The position numbers were made by a program, and so were the translations under genes. DNA of 64,000 nucleotides from Enterococcus diestrammenae. Its GTDB lineage: Bacteria; Bacillota; Bacilli; Lactobacillales; Enterococcaceae. The stretch lies in contig NZ_MAEI01000053.1 of assembly GCF_009933255.1 (NCBI RefSeq), forward strand, positions 37,871-101,870. Reading direction: 5' to 3'. The notes beneath the pieces are model-generated. The model was not told the DNA's origin. It made no database searches and saw only the letters and a list, made by a program, of their open reading frames with translations. The number at the start of each line of letters is the position of its first letter. Position 1 is the first letter of the stretch. Below are positions 17,588 to 25,904 of this stretch, in pieces.

Positions 17588-18214
17588 ATGAATATTCTCC
17601 AAATCCCTACTGGTGCGATTCAAGAAAACTGCTATCTTGTTTCCGACGAGCAACATCTACTAATCATCGATCCTGGCGCTGAAGCTGAAAAAATTATTGG
17701 TGTAATTGGCAAAAATGATGCTAAGCCGGTAGCAATTTTATTGACCCACACCCACTATGATCATATTGGAGCTGTCGATCAGCTGCGATACCACTACCAA
17801 ATCCCGGTCTATGTGAGTCCTCTAGAAGATGCTTGGCTCAGTGACCCCCAGATGAATCTTTCAGGTCTAGGGCGTCACGATGATATGGATGACGTCTTTA
17901 TCCGCCCAGCAGATCACTTGTTTGAGCTAAAAGCCTACGATATCGCTGGTCTCCGCTTCGAAGTCGTGGCGACCCCCGGACATTCCATCGGCAGTGTCAG
18001 CTTTGTTTTTCCAGATTTTGTAGTTTCGGGAGATGCCTTATTTAGAGGAAGTATCGGTCGGACAGATTTACCGACTGGAAACTTAGAACAACTGTTGACC
18101 AGCATTCGGACGCAGCTCTTTACTCTCCCTAATGAGTTTCCGGTCTATCCAGGCCACGGAGCTCCTACCACCATCGAACGAGAAAAACGGTACAACCCTT
18201 TTTTCAACAACTAA
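17588..18214 (+). CDS. MBL-fold metallo-hydrolase (GloB/YcbL-like)
   Basis: 208-residue cytoplasmic metallo-beta-lactamase-fold hydrolase. Metal-binding THTHYDHIG near residue 57, ATPGHSIGS and SGDALF motifs and the final YPGHG are present. Relatives hydrolyse hydroxyacylglutathione or other thioesters; the substrate is unknown. ATG at 17588 follows GGAAGTGA; upstream in-frame GTGs lie inside the ribosome site. Followed 25 nt later by the phosphatase gene, so the two probably form an operon. Confidence 0.88.
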   Translation: MNILQIPTGAIQENCYLVSDEQHLLIIDPGAEAEKIIGVIGKNDAKPVAILLTHTHYDHIGAVDQLRYHYQIPVYVSPLEDAWLSDPQMNLSGLGRHDDMDDVFIRPADHLFELKAYDIAGLRFEVVATPGHSIGSVSFVFPDFVVSGDALFRGSIGRTDLPTGNLEQLLTSIRTQLFTLPNEFPVYPGHGAPTTIEREKRYNPFFNN

Positions 18215-18239
18215 AAATAGGAAAATGAGGAATGTGTTT

Positions 18240-18941
18240 ATGACTACTGAACTGTACATCATCCGTCATGGAAAAACCATGTTCAACGCCTTGCAACGAG
18301 CCCAAGGTTGGTGCGATACCCCTCTGACTGCCAAAGGTGCCGAAGATATCCATTACCTCGGCTTAGGTCTAAGGGATCTGACATTTGCCGAAGCGGTTTC
18401 TAGCGATTCCGGCCGAGCCATCGAAACCATGCGCCTGATCCTTGGAGAGACTCTTCAACAACCCAAACCACCTTACTCTATCGATAATCGGATTCGCGAA
18501 TGGTGCTGGGGATCATTAGAAGGTGGCTATGATTCTGAAATGTGGGGCGTCTTACCCCGCGTGCTCAACTTTAAAACTAGCGAACAAATGTGGGAAACCG
18601 ATATTTCCTTTAAAGACATCGCTCACGCTGTCTATAGCGCGGATTCTGCTCATTGGGCGGAACCTTATGATGTAATCGCCCAACGAGTTTACTCCGGTTT
18701 TGAGGACATCGCCCATCGAATCGAGAAACATGGCGGAGGAAAAGGGATCGTCGTCTCTCATGGCTTTACCATCGCTTTTTTGCTAAACCTGATCGATAGT
18801 ACCCAACCGGTCCGTGTCGATTTACTTAACGGTAGCGTCACTCGCCTTCTATACGCTGATGGTAAATTTACCATTGAAGAAATCGGCAACACCCAATATA
18901 TTGCAAAAGGTCGAGAAATTTCACGAGGGCTATTGTCCTAG
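18240..18941 (+). CDS. Histidine phosphatase family protein (phosphoglycerate-mutase-like)
   Basis: 233 residues. N-terminal phosphohistidine motif IIRHGKT at ~residue 7 and the second catalytic histidine in VVSHGFT. Lacks the length and insertions of dPGM, so it is more likely a broad phosphatase than glycolytic mutase; a better mutase candidate lies at 35.7 kb. ATG 18240 has GAGGAATG upstream. Ends at a strong terminator. Confidence 0.85.
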   Translation: MTTELYIIRHGKTMFNALQRAQGWCDTPLTAKGAEDIHYLGLGLRDLTFAEAVSSDSGRAIETMRLILGETLQQPKPPYSIDNRIREWCWGSLEGGYDSEMWGVLPRVLNFKTSEQMWETDISFKDIAHAVYSADSAHWAEPYDVIAQRVYSGFEDIAHRIEKHGGGKGIVVSHGFTIAFLLNLIDSTQPVRVDLLNGSVTRLLYADGKFTIEEIGNTQYIAKGREISRGLLS

Positions 18942-18956
18942 AATATTTCGTCAAAT

Positions 18957-19006
18957 GACACCAACGATAATTGGCTCTACGGCAATCATCGTTGGTGTTT
19001 TTCTTT
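18957..19006 (+). terminator. Terminator after MBL-phosphatase operon
   Basis: ACACCAACGATAATTG / CAATCATCGTTGGTGT, then T5. Confidence 0.8.
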
Positions 19007-19043
19007 AAATTTTTATAAGGATGAAGTCCTCTTACGAAATCGG

Positions 19044-19072
19044 TTGGTTTTACTAGCAAAAAACGCTATACT
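19044..19072 (+). promoter_or_regulatory. Promoter of uppP
   Basis: TTGGTT, 17 nt, TATACT. Confidence 0.55.
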
Positions 19073-19131
19073 TTCAGTTATGTGGCTTTTACTTATCGGA
19101 AAAGCCCTTTATTATGAAAGGAATGATTCCC

Positions 19132-19965
19132 TTGTTTTTATTAAATATTGTAAAAGCGATTCTTCTCGGTATCATCGAAGGTATCACTGAATGGCTACCA
19201 ATTTCCAGTACCGGTCACCTAATTCTAGCAGATGAGTTTATCAAACTTGATATGCCGCCAGACTTTATGACGATGTTCAATGTTGTGATCCAGCTAGGGG
19301 CGATTTTAGCCGTCATTTTTCTTTATTTCAATAAACTGAACCCCTTTGCTCCCTCAAAATCCGAAGTCGAAAAAAAGGAAACGTGGTCCTTGTGGTTCAA
19401 AGTGGTCGTCGCCGTGATCCCTTCAGTGATTATTGGCTTGCCTTTGGATGATTGGTTGGATGCGAATTTCCATCACTTTTTACCTGTTGCCATCATGTTA
19501 ATCGTCTATGGGATTGCTTTCATCGTCGTGGAAAAACGCAACAAAACAGTCAAGCCAAAATGTACCACCCTAAATGATTTTACGTATAAGGCGGCTTTGT
19601 TAGTCGGAATGTTCCAAGTCCTCTCATTAGTGCCTGGGACTTCTCGTTCCGGTGCAACTATCTTAGGAGGAATCCTAATCGGTGCCTCGCGCTTTGTTGC
19701 AACCGAGTTTTCATTCTTCATGGGAATTCCTACCATGTTAGGGGCAAGCGGCTTAAAAGTCCTAAAATTCCTTCTTAAGGGCAATAGTTTTGACTTCCAA
19801 AGCGCTATCGTCTTATTAGTCGGAACGCTGGTCAGCTTTGTAGTCTCCATTCTCGCGATTAAATTCTTAATGAACTATTTGAAGAAAAACGATTTCACCG
19901 TCTTCGGTTGGTACCGCATTGTATTAGGTGCAATCTTGATTGGTTATTGGCTGATAGCAATGTAA
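19132..19965 (+). CDS. uppP: Undecaprenyl-diphosphatase (bacitracin resistance protein)
   Basis: Membrane phosphatase recycling undecaprenyl pyrophosphate for wall synthesis. 277 residues with multiple TM segments. Active-site motifs [15 protein letters not shown] and [10 protein letters not shown] are intact. TTG at 19132 ([10 protein letters not shown]) is preferred: it matches the conserved N-terminus and lies 9 nt after AAAGGA. ATGs at 19114 and 19123 precede or abut the ribosome site. Confidence 0.92.
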   Translation: MFLLNIVKAILLGIIEGITEWLPISSTGHLILADEFIKLDMPPDFMTMFNVVIQLGAILAVIFLYFNKLNPFAPSKSEVEKKETWSLWFKVVVAVIPSVIIGLPLDDWLDANFHHFLPVAIMLIVYGIAFIVVEKRNKTVKPKCTTLNDFTYKAALLVGMFQVLSLVPGTSRSGATILGGILIGASRFVATEFSFFMGIPTMLGASGLKVLKFLLKGNSFDFQSAIVLLVGTLVSFVVSILAIKFLMNYLKKNDFTVFGWYRIVLGAILIGYWLIAM

Positions 19966-20082
19966 GGATTAAGGATATCGGCCGTTTTGTAAAGATTCGT
20001 TTTAGCGTAAAACTAAGGTGACCCTTGACTGAAAGAATCAGAAAATCTCCGTTCTGGTGGTCCAGCTCTTAATTAGCCAAAT

Positions 20083-20127
20083 TAGAAGCTTATCTTCCCC
20101 TATTTTCAGGAAGATAAGCTTCTTTTT
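20083..20127 (+). terminator. Terminator of uppP
   Basis: AGAAGCTTATCTTCC / GGAAGATAAGCTTCT, then T5. Confidence 0.8.
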
Positions 20128-20180
20128 GCAAGTAACGTCTGATAAATGTCACACAGCAAAAGATAGCACAATATCTTAGT

Positions 20181-20394
20181 GAGAAAGCCGGCCGGTCTTG
20201 CTTCCAGAGAATGCCTCGAGTGGAAGTAGGACCGGTAAATACCAACTAAAGAACCGTTGTCATTTTGCTAGCTCATCTTAGCGAACTCTGCTTAGATGAA
20301 CTGTATGCGATATGTTTCTGATAGCTCCTTACCGAAGTCAAACATGTTGTAAGTCCAACAAAATCGTTGGACAACAACAAGTAATTTGCTAGCG
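20181..20394 (+). repeat. Dispersed intergenic repeat, copy 4 (type B)
   Basis: About 214 nt, roughly 80% identical by eye to 33441-33653. It starts with a hairpin (CCGGTC...GACCGG enclosing CTTCCA...TGGAAG), followed by the core stem TCATCTTAGC / GCTTAGATGA shared with all family members. Lies past the uppP terminator. Confidence 0.75.
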
Positions 20395-20493
20395 TAAAAG
20401 GCCTAATTGGTGTTTCTAGTTCACAGTTTTAAACCTCATCTTTTACTTGGCTCGATCTTTTACGTCCATCCTTGAGAAACACTATCGTTCTCA

Positions 20494-20507
20494 TGTAAGC
20501 GTTTCTA
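20494..20507. promoter_or_regulatory. cre-like site upstream of the metal ATPase
   Basis: TGTAAGCGTTTCTA matches TGNNANCGNTNNCA at all but one position. May be chance. Confidence 0.3.
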
Positions 20508-20561
20508 TTATCAATTAGGGAAAACAATATGATAGTCTTGTAGTGAAAGAAGGTGTCCGTA

Positions 20562-22505
20562 ATGGGAAAAGACGAAAAACGAGCATGGCTCTCTACGTTA
20601 CTGTGTTTAGCTTTTATGATTGCTGGTCGTATCGCACAAGCAATGGCCCTCACTTGGTTTCCCCTCCTCTTTATAATTGCTATTATTTTTGGCGGGTGGA
20701 AACAAACTAGCGAAGGCCTGCAAGAACTCATACACAAACAAACTCTCAATGTGGATTTGCTAATGGCATTAGCTGCGATTGGTGCCTGCATCATCGGAAA
20801 TTGGTTTGAAGGGGCGATGTTAACCTTTATCTTTTGTCTCAGTGGTTTTTTAGAGGAATATACCACTAACAAAAGCCGCAAAGAAATCACTGCGCTCATG
20901 AACCTGCAACCAACCTTGGCACTGAAGTACTTTCCTGATGGTTCCCTTGAAGAAGTACCAGTCGAAGAAGTCGCCGTGGGAGATTTACTAATGGTTCCCA
21001 AAGGCGGCACCATTCCCATCGATGGCATCATTACCAAAGGCAACTCCCCAATCAACGAAGCAGCCATCAACGGGGAATCCCTCCCTGCGGAAAAAACGGT
21101 TGGCGCTGAGGTTTACGGTGGTACTCTCAATCTTGGCAACGCCCTCACCGTAAAAGTTCGGACGGTAGCCAGCGATACGGTAATGGCAAAAATAGTCAAA
21201 TTGGTGGAAGAAGCTGAAAATCAGCCGACTAAAACAGCGACTTTTATCAATAAAATCGAAAATATCTATGTAAAAATGGTACTCATCGCGGTTCCTCTAA
21301 TGATTTTTCTACCCTACTTCTTTTTAGGTTGGAGTTGGCATGAAAGCTTTTATCGTGGCATGGTCCTTTTGGTGGTTGCTTCACCTTGTGCACTAGTCGC
21401 TTCTGCCACACCAGCTACTTTGGCAGCAATCTCGGCAGGAGCTAAAAATGGTATTTTGGTCAAAGGTGGCGCTGCCTTGGAACGCCTCTCCCACTTGCGA
21501 GCTATCACATTTGATAAAACCGGTACCCTGACAGAAGGACGGCCAGTGGTTACAGATGCAGTGTTTATTGAAGACTCATTGCTAGTCCGACAGATGTTAT
21601 TGGCGATGGAGTCCCAGACAACCCATCCATTATCAACGGCGATTATTGACTATTTAAGCGAAACTACCCCGCTTGAGGAAAATTGGCAGGATTTACCGGT
21701 CGAAGAAGTCACGGGCTTTGGCCTCCAATGTCAACTGGAAGGCCAGCTCTGGCGGGTGGGTAAATATCAGTTTGCTGATCAACAAGCCCAACCCCTCAGT
21801 AAAAAACAAGAAAGCCAGATTCAACAGCTCCTAGCTAGCGGCAAAACATTGATCTATCTGACCAGAGCCGGTCAACTGCTGGCCTTCTTAGCCTTACAAG
21901 ACGTCGCCAAGCCAGAAGCCTACCAAGTGATTAACTATTTCAAAGACCAAAAAATATATACTTCCATGCTGACTGGCGATAATTATGAAACAGCCAGTGT
22001 AATTAGCCGAAATCTTGGTCTGGATGCCTTCCAAGCCAACTGTTTACCAGAGGATAAAGCAAAAATTATCGCGGAACTTGGGGAGACTCACGGTGTCAAC
22101 GTAATGGTAGGGGATGGGATTAACGATGCCCCTGCCCTAGCAAACGCAGCAATCGGTGTGGCAATGGGTGAAGGAACGGATTTGGCAGTTGATGTCGCGG
22201 ACATGGTCTTGATGAAAAATGATTTACGAAAACTTCAGATGGCCCATCAGCACGCACAAAAACTGGAACGAGTCATTAAACAAAATATCATCTTTTCCAT
22301 CGGCGTCATCTTACTTTTGATTCTCTCAAATTTTGTCCAAATACTAACTTTACCGCTGGGTGTCATCGGTCATGAAGGTAGCACCATCTTAGTCATCTTA
22401 AATGGCCTACGCCTTTTGCGCATGAAATCGATCCCTGAAAGCAACCACGCTTGCGCTCCTTGTCCTTTGCAAAGCTCGACCAAGAAAGAACCAAAGATTG
22501 TTTAA
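20562..22505 (+). CDS. P1B-4-type heavy-metal ATPase (Fe/Co/Zn efflux, PfeT/FrvA-like)
   Basis: 647-residue metal-exporting P-type ATPase. SPC in TM6 (274-276), phosphorylation motif DKTGT (~318-322), GDGINDAPA hinge, and HEGST in the last membrane helices (~604). The SPC plus HEGxT pair marks subgroup P1B-4, whose members PfeT (B. subtilis) and FrvA (Listeria) export Fe(II). As usual for that group there is no N-terminal CxxC domain, but the C-terminal tail has HACAPC, a likely metal ligand. ATG 20562 follows GAAGGTG by 8-9 nt. No clear PerR or Fur box was seen upstream. Confidence 0.88.
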   Translation: MGKDEKRAWLSTLLCLAFMIAGRIAQAMALTWFPLLFIIAIIFGGWKQTSEGLQELIHKQTLNVDLLMALAAIGACIIGNWFEGAMLTFIFCLSGFLEEYTTNKSRKEITALMNLQPTLALKYFPDGSLEEVPVEEVAVGDLLMVPKGGTIPIDGIITKGNSPINEAAINGESLPAEKTVGAEVYGGTLNLGNALTVKVRTVASDTVMAKIVKLVEEAENQPTKTATFINKIENIYVKMVLIAVPLMIFLPYFFLGWSWHESFYRGMVLLVVASPCALVASATPATLAAISAGAKNGILVKGGAALERLSHLRAITFDKTGTLTEGRPVVTDAVFIEDSLLVRQMLLAMESQTTHPLSTAIIDYLSETTPLEENWQDLPVEEVTGFGLQCQLEGQLWRVGKYQFADQQAQPLSKKQESQIQQLLASGKTLIYLTRAGQLLAFLALQDVAKPEAYQVINYFKDQKIYTSMLTGDNYETASVISRNLGLDAFQANCLPEDKAKIIAELGETHGVNVMVGDGINDAPALANAAIGVAMGEGTDLAVDVADMVLMKNDLRKLQMAHQHAQKLERVIKQNIIFSIGVILLLILSNFVQILTLPLGVIGHEGSTILVILNGLRLLRMKSIPESNHACAPCPLQSSTKKEPKIV

Positions 22506-22574
22506 GTTACCGATATGAAAAGGGTAGCCAGCCGATCGTAGAAAAGGTGAAATTTCATCATACCTTAGTCTAAT

Positions 22575-22628
22575 CAAAAAAGCTTCTCTTCCAAGAGTTC
22601 ACACATCTTGAAAGAGAAGCTTTTTTAC
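22575..22628. terminator. Terminator after metal ATPase gene
   Basis: AAAAAGCTTCTCTT / AAGAGAAGCTTTTTT with inner CAAGA/TCTTG pairing. Just upstream (22541-22573) lies a fragment resembling the dispersed-repeat 3' end (ATACCTTAGTCTA). Confidence 0.85.
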
Positions 22629-22720
22629 TGCCTTACGTAGGCCATTTTTTCAGATTAGGGTACGAAACAGGAGCGTCTATCATCCCTCTGTTTCGCAAAT
22701 TCCACGCACCAGGCCAGGCA

Positions 22721-23344
22721 TCAGGTATTTTTGATAACCATCCCATCGATGATATCCACGGCATCTTCACTATTATTGATGATTGCCTCTAAGCGCTCAT
22801 AAATTTCTTTCCATTTAATCACTTCAATAGGATCTTTTTCTTCTGTGAACAAATCTTTCTTCAAGCGAGAATACAAACGATCCGCTTCCGATTCAATCGT
22901 ATTGACTTCATCAATCATGGATTTCAAAGTTTTTGAATGTTTAAATTTAGGAAATTCGCCTGTCGCGGTATGTACCCCTTTGGCTGCCGTCACGATCATA
23001 TCCACGAAAACATCTGTTTCCGGACGCATTTTTTCGATAACTAAGTTTTCAAAAAGGTAAGTCACACCATTGATACCATCTAAAATATCATCAATTCGTT
23101 CCGAAATCACCAAGATGTCTTCCCGATCGATGGGAGTGATAAAAGCATCATAAAGTTCGTTAGTCAGCTCCGTCACGATGGTATCGGCTTCTTTTTCCAA
23201 TTTATGGATTTTTTCTGCCTCAAGGGATAAGGTCGCAGGCTCATAGTTTCGCACCAAGCTTGCCAAAATTTCTGCTGCTTGATGAGCGTTATCTGCCAAA
23301 TGTTCCATTGCCTTGAAGAAATCATATTGTTTTTTTCGTGCCAT
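22721..23344 (-). CDS. DUF47/PhoU-like Pit accessory protein
   Basis: 207-residue all-helical cytoplasmic protein of the DUF47 (TIGR00153-like) family, encoded next to Pit phosphate transporters and thought to regulate them. Acidic metal-binding helices are visible (HKLEKEADTIV, DREDILVISERIDDI, ESEADRLYS). ATG at 23344 follows AAGGAGTG. Lies ~120 nt downstream of the Pit gene on the same strand. Confidence 0.88.
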   Translation of the reverse strand: MARKKQYDFFKAMEHLADNAHQAAEILASLVRNYEPATLSLEAEKIHKLEKEADTIVTELTNELYDAFITPIDREDILVISERIDDILDGINGVTYLFENLVIEKMRPETDVFVDMIVTAAKGVHTATGEFPKFKHSKTLKSMIDEVNTIESEADRLYSRLKKDLFTEEKDPIEVIKWKEIYERLEAIINNSEDAVDIIDGMVIKNT

Positions 23345-23466
23345 CTTCTGTACACTCCTTCATCATTGTGCTGCCAGTTATGTCTTTTGATTGAAATCGA
23401 CCAACAGCCTAGCTTACTATTATTCTAAAACAACGCTACTGTCTTTTGCTCTTAAACTAGGGACGT

Positions 23467-24486
23467 TTAAAAAATAGCGATAAATAATTTTGCCATCACA
23501 AAAGCGATTAACCCACACCCTGGGAAAGTCATCACCCAAGCAAAGATCATCTCTTTAACAATTCGCCAATCGACACTAGAAAGTCGTCTGGAAGCTCCGA
23601 CACCCATGATTGCAGTTGTTTTGGTATGAGTGGTGGAAACCGGAATCCCAAAAACGGAAGCTAAAAATAGACAAACCGCTGCGCTCAAATCCGCCGAAAA
23701 CCCTTGATAAGTTTCTAGCTTTACCATGTCCATACCGACAGATTTGATAATTTTCATCCCACCGACAGAAGTCCCAAAGCCCATCGTCAAGGAACATAAA
23801 GCCATCACCCATAAAGGAATCGTAAAGCCATTTCCTGTTTTTTCAGCTAAACCATTATAAAACAGTCCTAGCATGAAAACCCCCATGAATTTTTGACCAT
23901 CTTGGGCACCATGCAAGAAGGCATTAGCCGCTGCTGCACCTGCTTGGCCGATGGTAAAGAATTTGTTGGCCTTGCGTCGTTGGACATTTTTAAAGATAGC
24001 CACAATAAATTTAGTAACTAAATAACCGCCACCAAAGCCCATAATCGTCGAAACGACCAAACCAATGATAACTTTGACCCATTCGCCGCCGTTAACCGCT
24101 CCCAATCCACCTAAAGCCATAGCTGATCCCGTCAATCCGGCAATCAAGGCATGGGATTCACTAGTTGGAATACCAAAATACCAAGCCGCCACCGCCCAGA
24201 CGACGATTGAAAACAGTGAAGCCGCCAAAGCCACTTGGGAAGCGCGAATATCCCCCGCGGCATCGAAACTCACAATATTACTAATCGTCTCGGCAACTTG
24301 CGAGTTGAAAACTGTCATCACCAACGCTCCGAGAAAGTTCATGATTACCGCGATGCCAATCGCGACATTCGGTTTCAATACCCGAGTCGACACCGCCGTC
24401 GCGATAGCATTTGGTGCATCGGTCCAGCCGTTGACGAAGATGACCCCCATGACCAATACGACGGTCACAATCAATGCAATACTCAC
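23467..24486 (-). CDS. PiT-family inorganic phosphate transporter
   Basis: Low-affinity phosphate/metal symporter in the membrane, ~339 residues, about ten TM helices. The duplicated family signature is visible as NGWTDAPNAIATAVSTR near the start and HGAQDGQKFMG in the middle, plus the C-terminal GIPVSTTHTKTTAIMG. The start is uncertain: GTG at 24486 follows a GGTGGTG ribosome site, while TTG 24501 adds five residues. Paired with the DUF47 gene downstream. Confidence 0.9.
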   Translation of the reverse strand: MSIALIVTVVLVMGVIFVNGWTDAPNAIATAVSTRVLKPNVAIGIAVIMNFLGALVMTVFNSQVAETISNIVSFDAAGDIRASQVALAASLFSIVVWAVAAWYFGIPTSESHALIAGLTGSAMALGGLGAVNGGEWVKVIIGLVVSTIMGFGGGYLVTKFIVAIFKNVQRRKANKFFTIGQAGAAAANAFLHGAQDGQKFMGVFMLGLFYNGLAEKTGNGFTIPLWVMALCSLTMGFGTSVGGMKIIKSVGMDMVKLETYQGFSADLSAAVCLFLASVFGIPVSTTHTKTTAIMGVGASRRLSSVDWRIVKEMIFAWVMTFPGCGLIAFVMAKLFIAIF

Positions 24487-24501
24487 TAAGCACACCACCA
24501 A

Positions 24502-24991
24502 AATTTATTTTATTGTCTAAGTTATCGTAACACAGTTTCCTTACTTGCTACTTAAATGCTCTCCAAGCAAGGCAAACCTCTATCATTCTAACTTTTTTTT
24601 CCCCCTGTCGCAATAGCCAGCCACATATTTGCTAGCAACAATAAACCATTATTGCTCACAGAATGGCAAAAAATTTTTCTATCATGCATTTTTTGTTCTT
24701 TACCAAAAGAAAAAACGTTTTATTCTGGATTGAAATTTATGGCTTTTTTACAAGTAAAAGCCGAAGAATATCCCACATAATCTGCTTCTAATCTCGAATG
24801 CCCCCGAATAATGCCAGCGAATAAAGCCGAAACCGGACTTACAAAAACATAGCACTAGTATCCCCTTCATTCTCGCAGATTAAAAGAGTGCGTTGATCCT
24901 TTTTGATGACTCTTCAAGCTAAGAAACACCAATAACTTTCCCTTCATAGTTAAGAAATGACTGTTAAGGGAAAATTCTTTACATTCTTTTA
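24502..24991. other. ~490-nt AT-rich gap upstream of rpsT
   Basis: Divergent intergenic region between the Pit gene and rpsT. Apart from a short inverted repeat around 24636-24658 (AGCAACAATAA ... TTATTGCT) nothing recognisable was found. Confidence 0.4.
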
Positions 24992-25020
24992 TTGCAATGC
25001 GATAAAGGTTTAGGTATAAT
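24992..25020 (+). promoter_or_regulatory. Promoter of rpsT
   Basis: TTGCAA, 17 nt, perfect TATAAT. Confidence 0.7.
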
Positions 25021-25031
25021 GACTAGTGTTG

Positions 25032-25067
25032 ATTTGTACGATTTTATTCGTACAATACTTTTTTTTC
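25032..25067 (+). promoter_or_regulatory. rpsT leader hairpin resembling an attenuator
   Basis: TTGTACGA / TCGTACAA perfect 8-bp stem followed by TAC and eight T, directly before the rpsT ribosome site. The form is that of an intrinsic terminator between promoter and start codon, so leader control (for example by S20) is plausible. Confidence 0.55.
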
Positions 25068-25082
25068 GGAGGTGAATATCCC

Positions 25083-25337
25083 ATGCCAAACATTGAATCT
25101 GCAATCAAACGCGTAAAAACAAGTGAAGTGGCTACTGCTAAAAACGCTTCTCAAGTCAGCGCAATGCGTACAGCTATCAAAAAATTTGAACAAGCAGTCG
25201 AAGCAGGTGCCGATAATGTAGATGCGTTGTACAAAGACGCTATCAAAGCTATCGATATGGCTGAAACAAAAGGCCTGATCCACAAAAACAAAGCAAACCG
25301 CGACAAGTCTCGTCTGACTAGCAAACTTGCGAAATAA
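25083..25337 (+). CDS. rpsT: 30S ribosomal protein S20
   Basis: 84-residue basic helical protein binding 16S rRNA. Typical S20 features: [14 protein letters not shown] start, three helices and the [26 protein letters not shown] C-terminal region. The ATG 25083 follows CGGAGGTGAATATCC; the frame extends upstream to 25026 through the leader but without need. Single-gene unit with its own promoter, leader hairpin and terminator. In many Firmicutes rpsT neighbours holA; here recQ separates them. Confidence 0.96.
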   Translation: MPNIESAIKRVKTSEVATAKNASQVSAMRTAIKKFEQAVEAGADNVDALYKDAIKAIDMAETKGLIHKNKANRDKSRLTSKLAK

Positions 25338-25363
25338 ACCGAGCTGCCCTTCTAGGTTAGCTT

Positions 25364-25412
25364 TAAAAGCTCCGCCAGAGGATTTATCCTCTAGCGGAGC
25401 TTTTTTTTAAAG
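25364..25412 (+). terminator. Terminator of rpsT
   Basis: AAAGCTCCGC...GCGGAGCTTT with inner AGAGGA/TCCTCT, then T8. Confidence 0.85.
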
Positions 25413-25490
25413 AACTTATCAAAAATTAACCTCCAGAAAGCCTGATGTATCGGAAATGAAGTGGTGTATCATAGCGTCATTGAGATGCTC

Positions 25491-25751
25491 GAAAAAGGTG
25501 AAATTTAGCGATTTGGGACTTGGGTTGACGGTAGCTAGACCGGAAAATACCAAATACAAAACAATTTGTCACTTTCCTCTGAGCTTCAAACTTAGAGTAA
25601 GTATCATAAGTGCCACCAACTCTAAGTACTTTTGCTAGTCTTTTTCAGCCTTCTCTGCTTAGAAATGACTGTATGGGCAATTTTTTATAGTCATCTCAGT
25701 CTATAGAGCTGCTGTCAATCCAATTCTGCTCCGCTAAATCTCACCTTTTTC
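25491..25751 (+). repeat. Dispersed intergenic repeat, copy 6 (type B), with terminal inverted repeats
   Basis: 261 bp bounded by GAAAAAGGTGAAATTTAGC (25491-25509) and GCTAAATCTCACCTTTTTC (25733-25751), inverted copies differing at one base. Inside, ACCGGAAAATACCAAATACA, TTGTCACTTT, GCTAGTC and TCTGCTTAGAAATGACTGTATG match copies 4 and 5, with ~55 nt of extra sequence. No clear target duplication. Confidence 0.65.
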
Positions 25752-25824
25752 CCGGTATATGCTACCTTACAAGAAAATAATTTGCTGAATTTACGATGCA
25801 AAGGGAATAAATCGCTTATCGCTA

Positions 25825-25868
25825 AAATAGGGTGGACTCGCTGGAAGCGAGTTGCCCTGTTTTCTTAT
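25825..25868. terminator. Hairpin terminator between rpsT and recQ
   Basis: AGGG-N3-ACTCGCT / AGCGAGT-N2-CCCT followed by GTTTTCTT; probably ends the convergent recQ or readthrough from rpsT. Confidence 0.5.
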
Positions 25869-25904
25869 TAACCAGACTCGGTAGCTTAAATTGAATTCTT
25901 AACT

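Noticed and set aside
25456..25638. 60-codon ORF in the rpsT-recQ gap
   Set aside because: Lies across the repeat element's inverted end and has no ribosome site.
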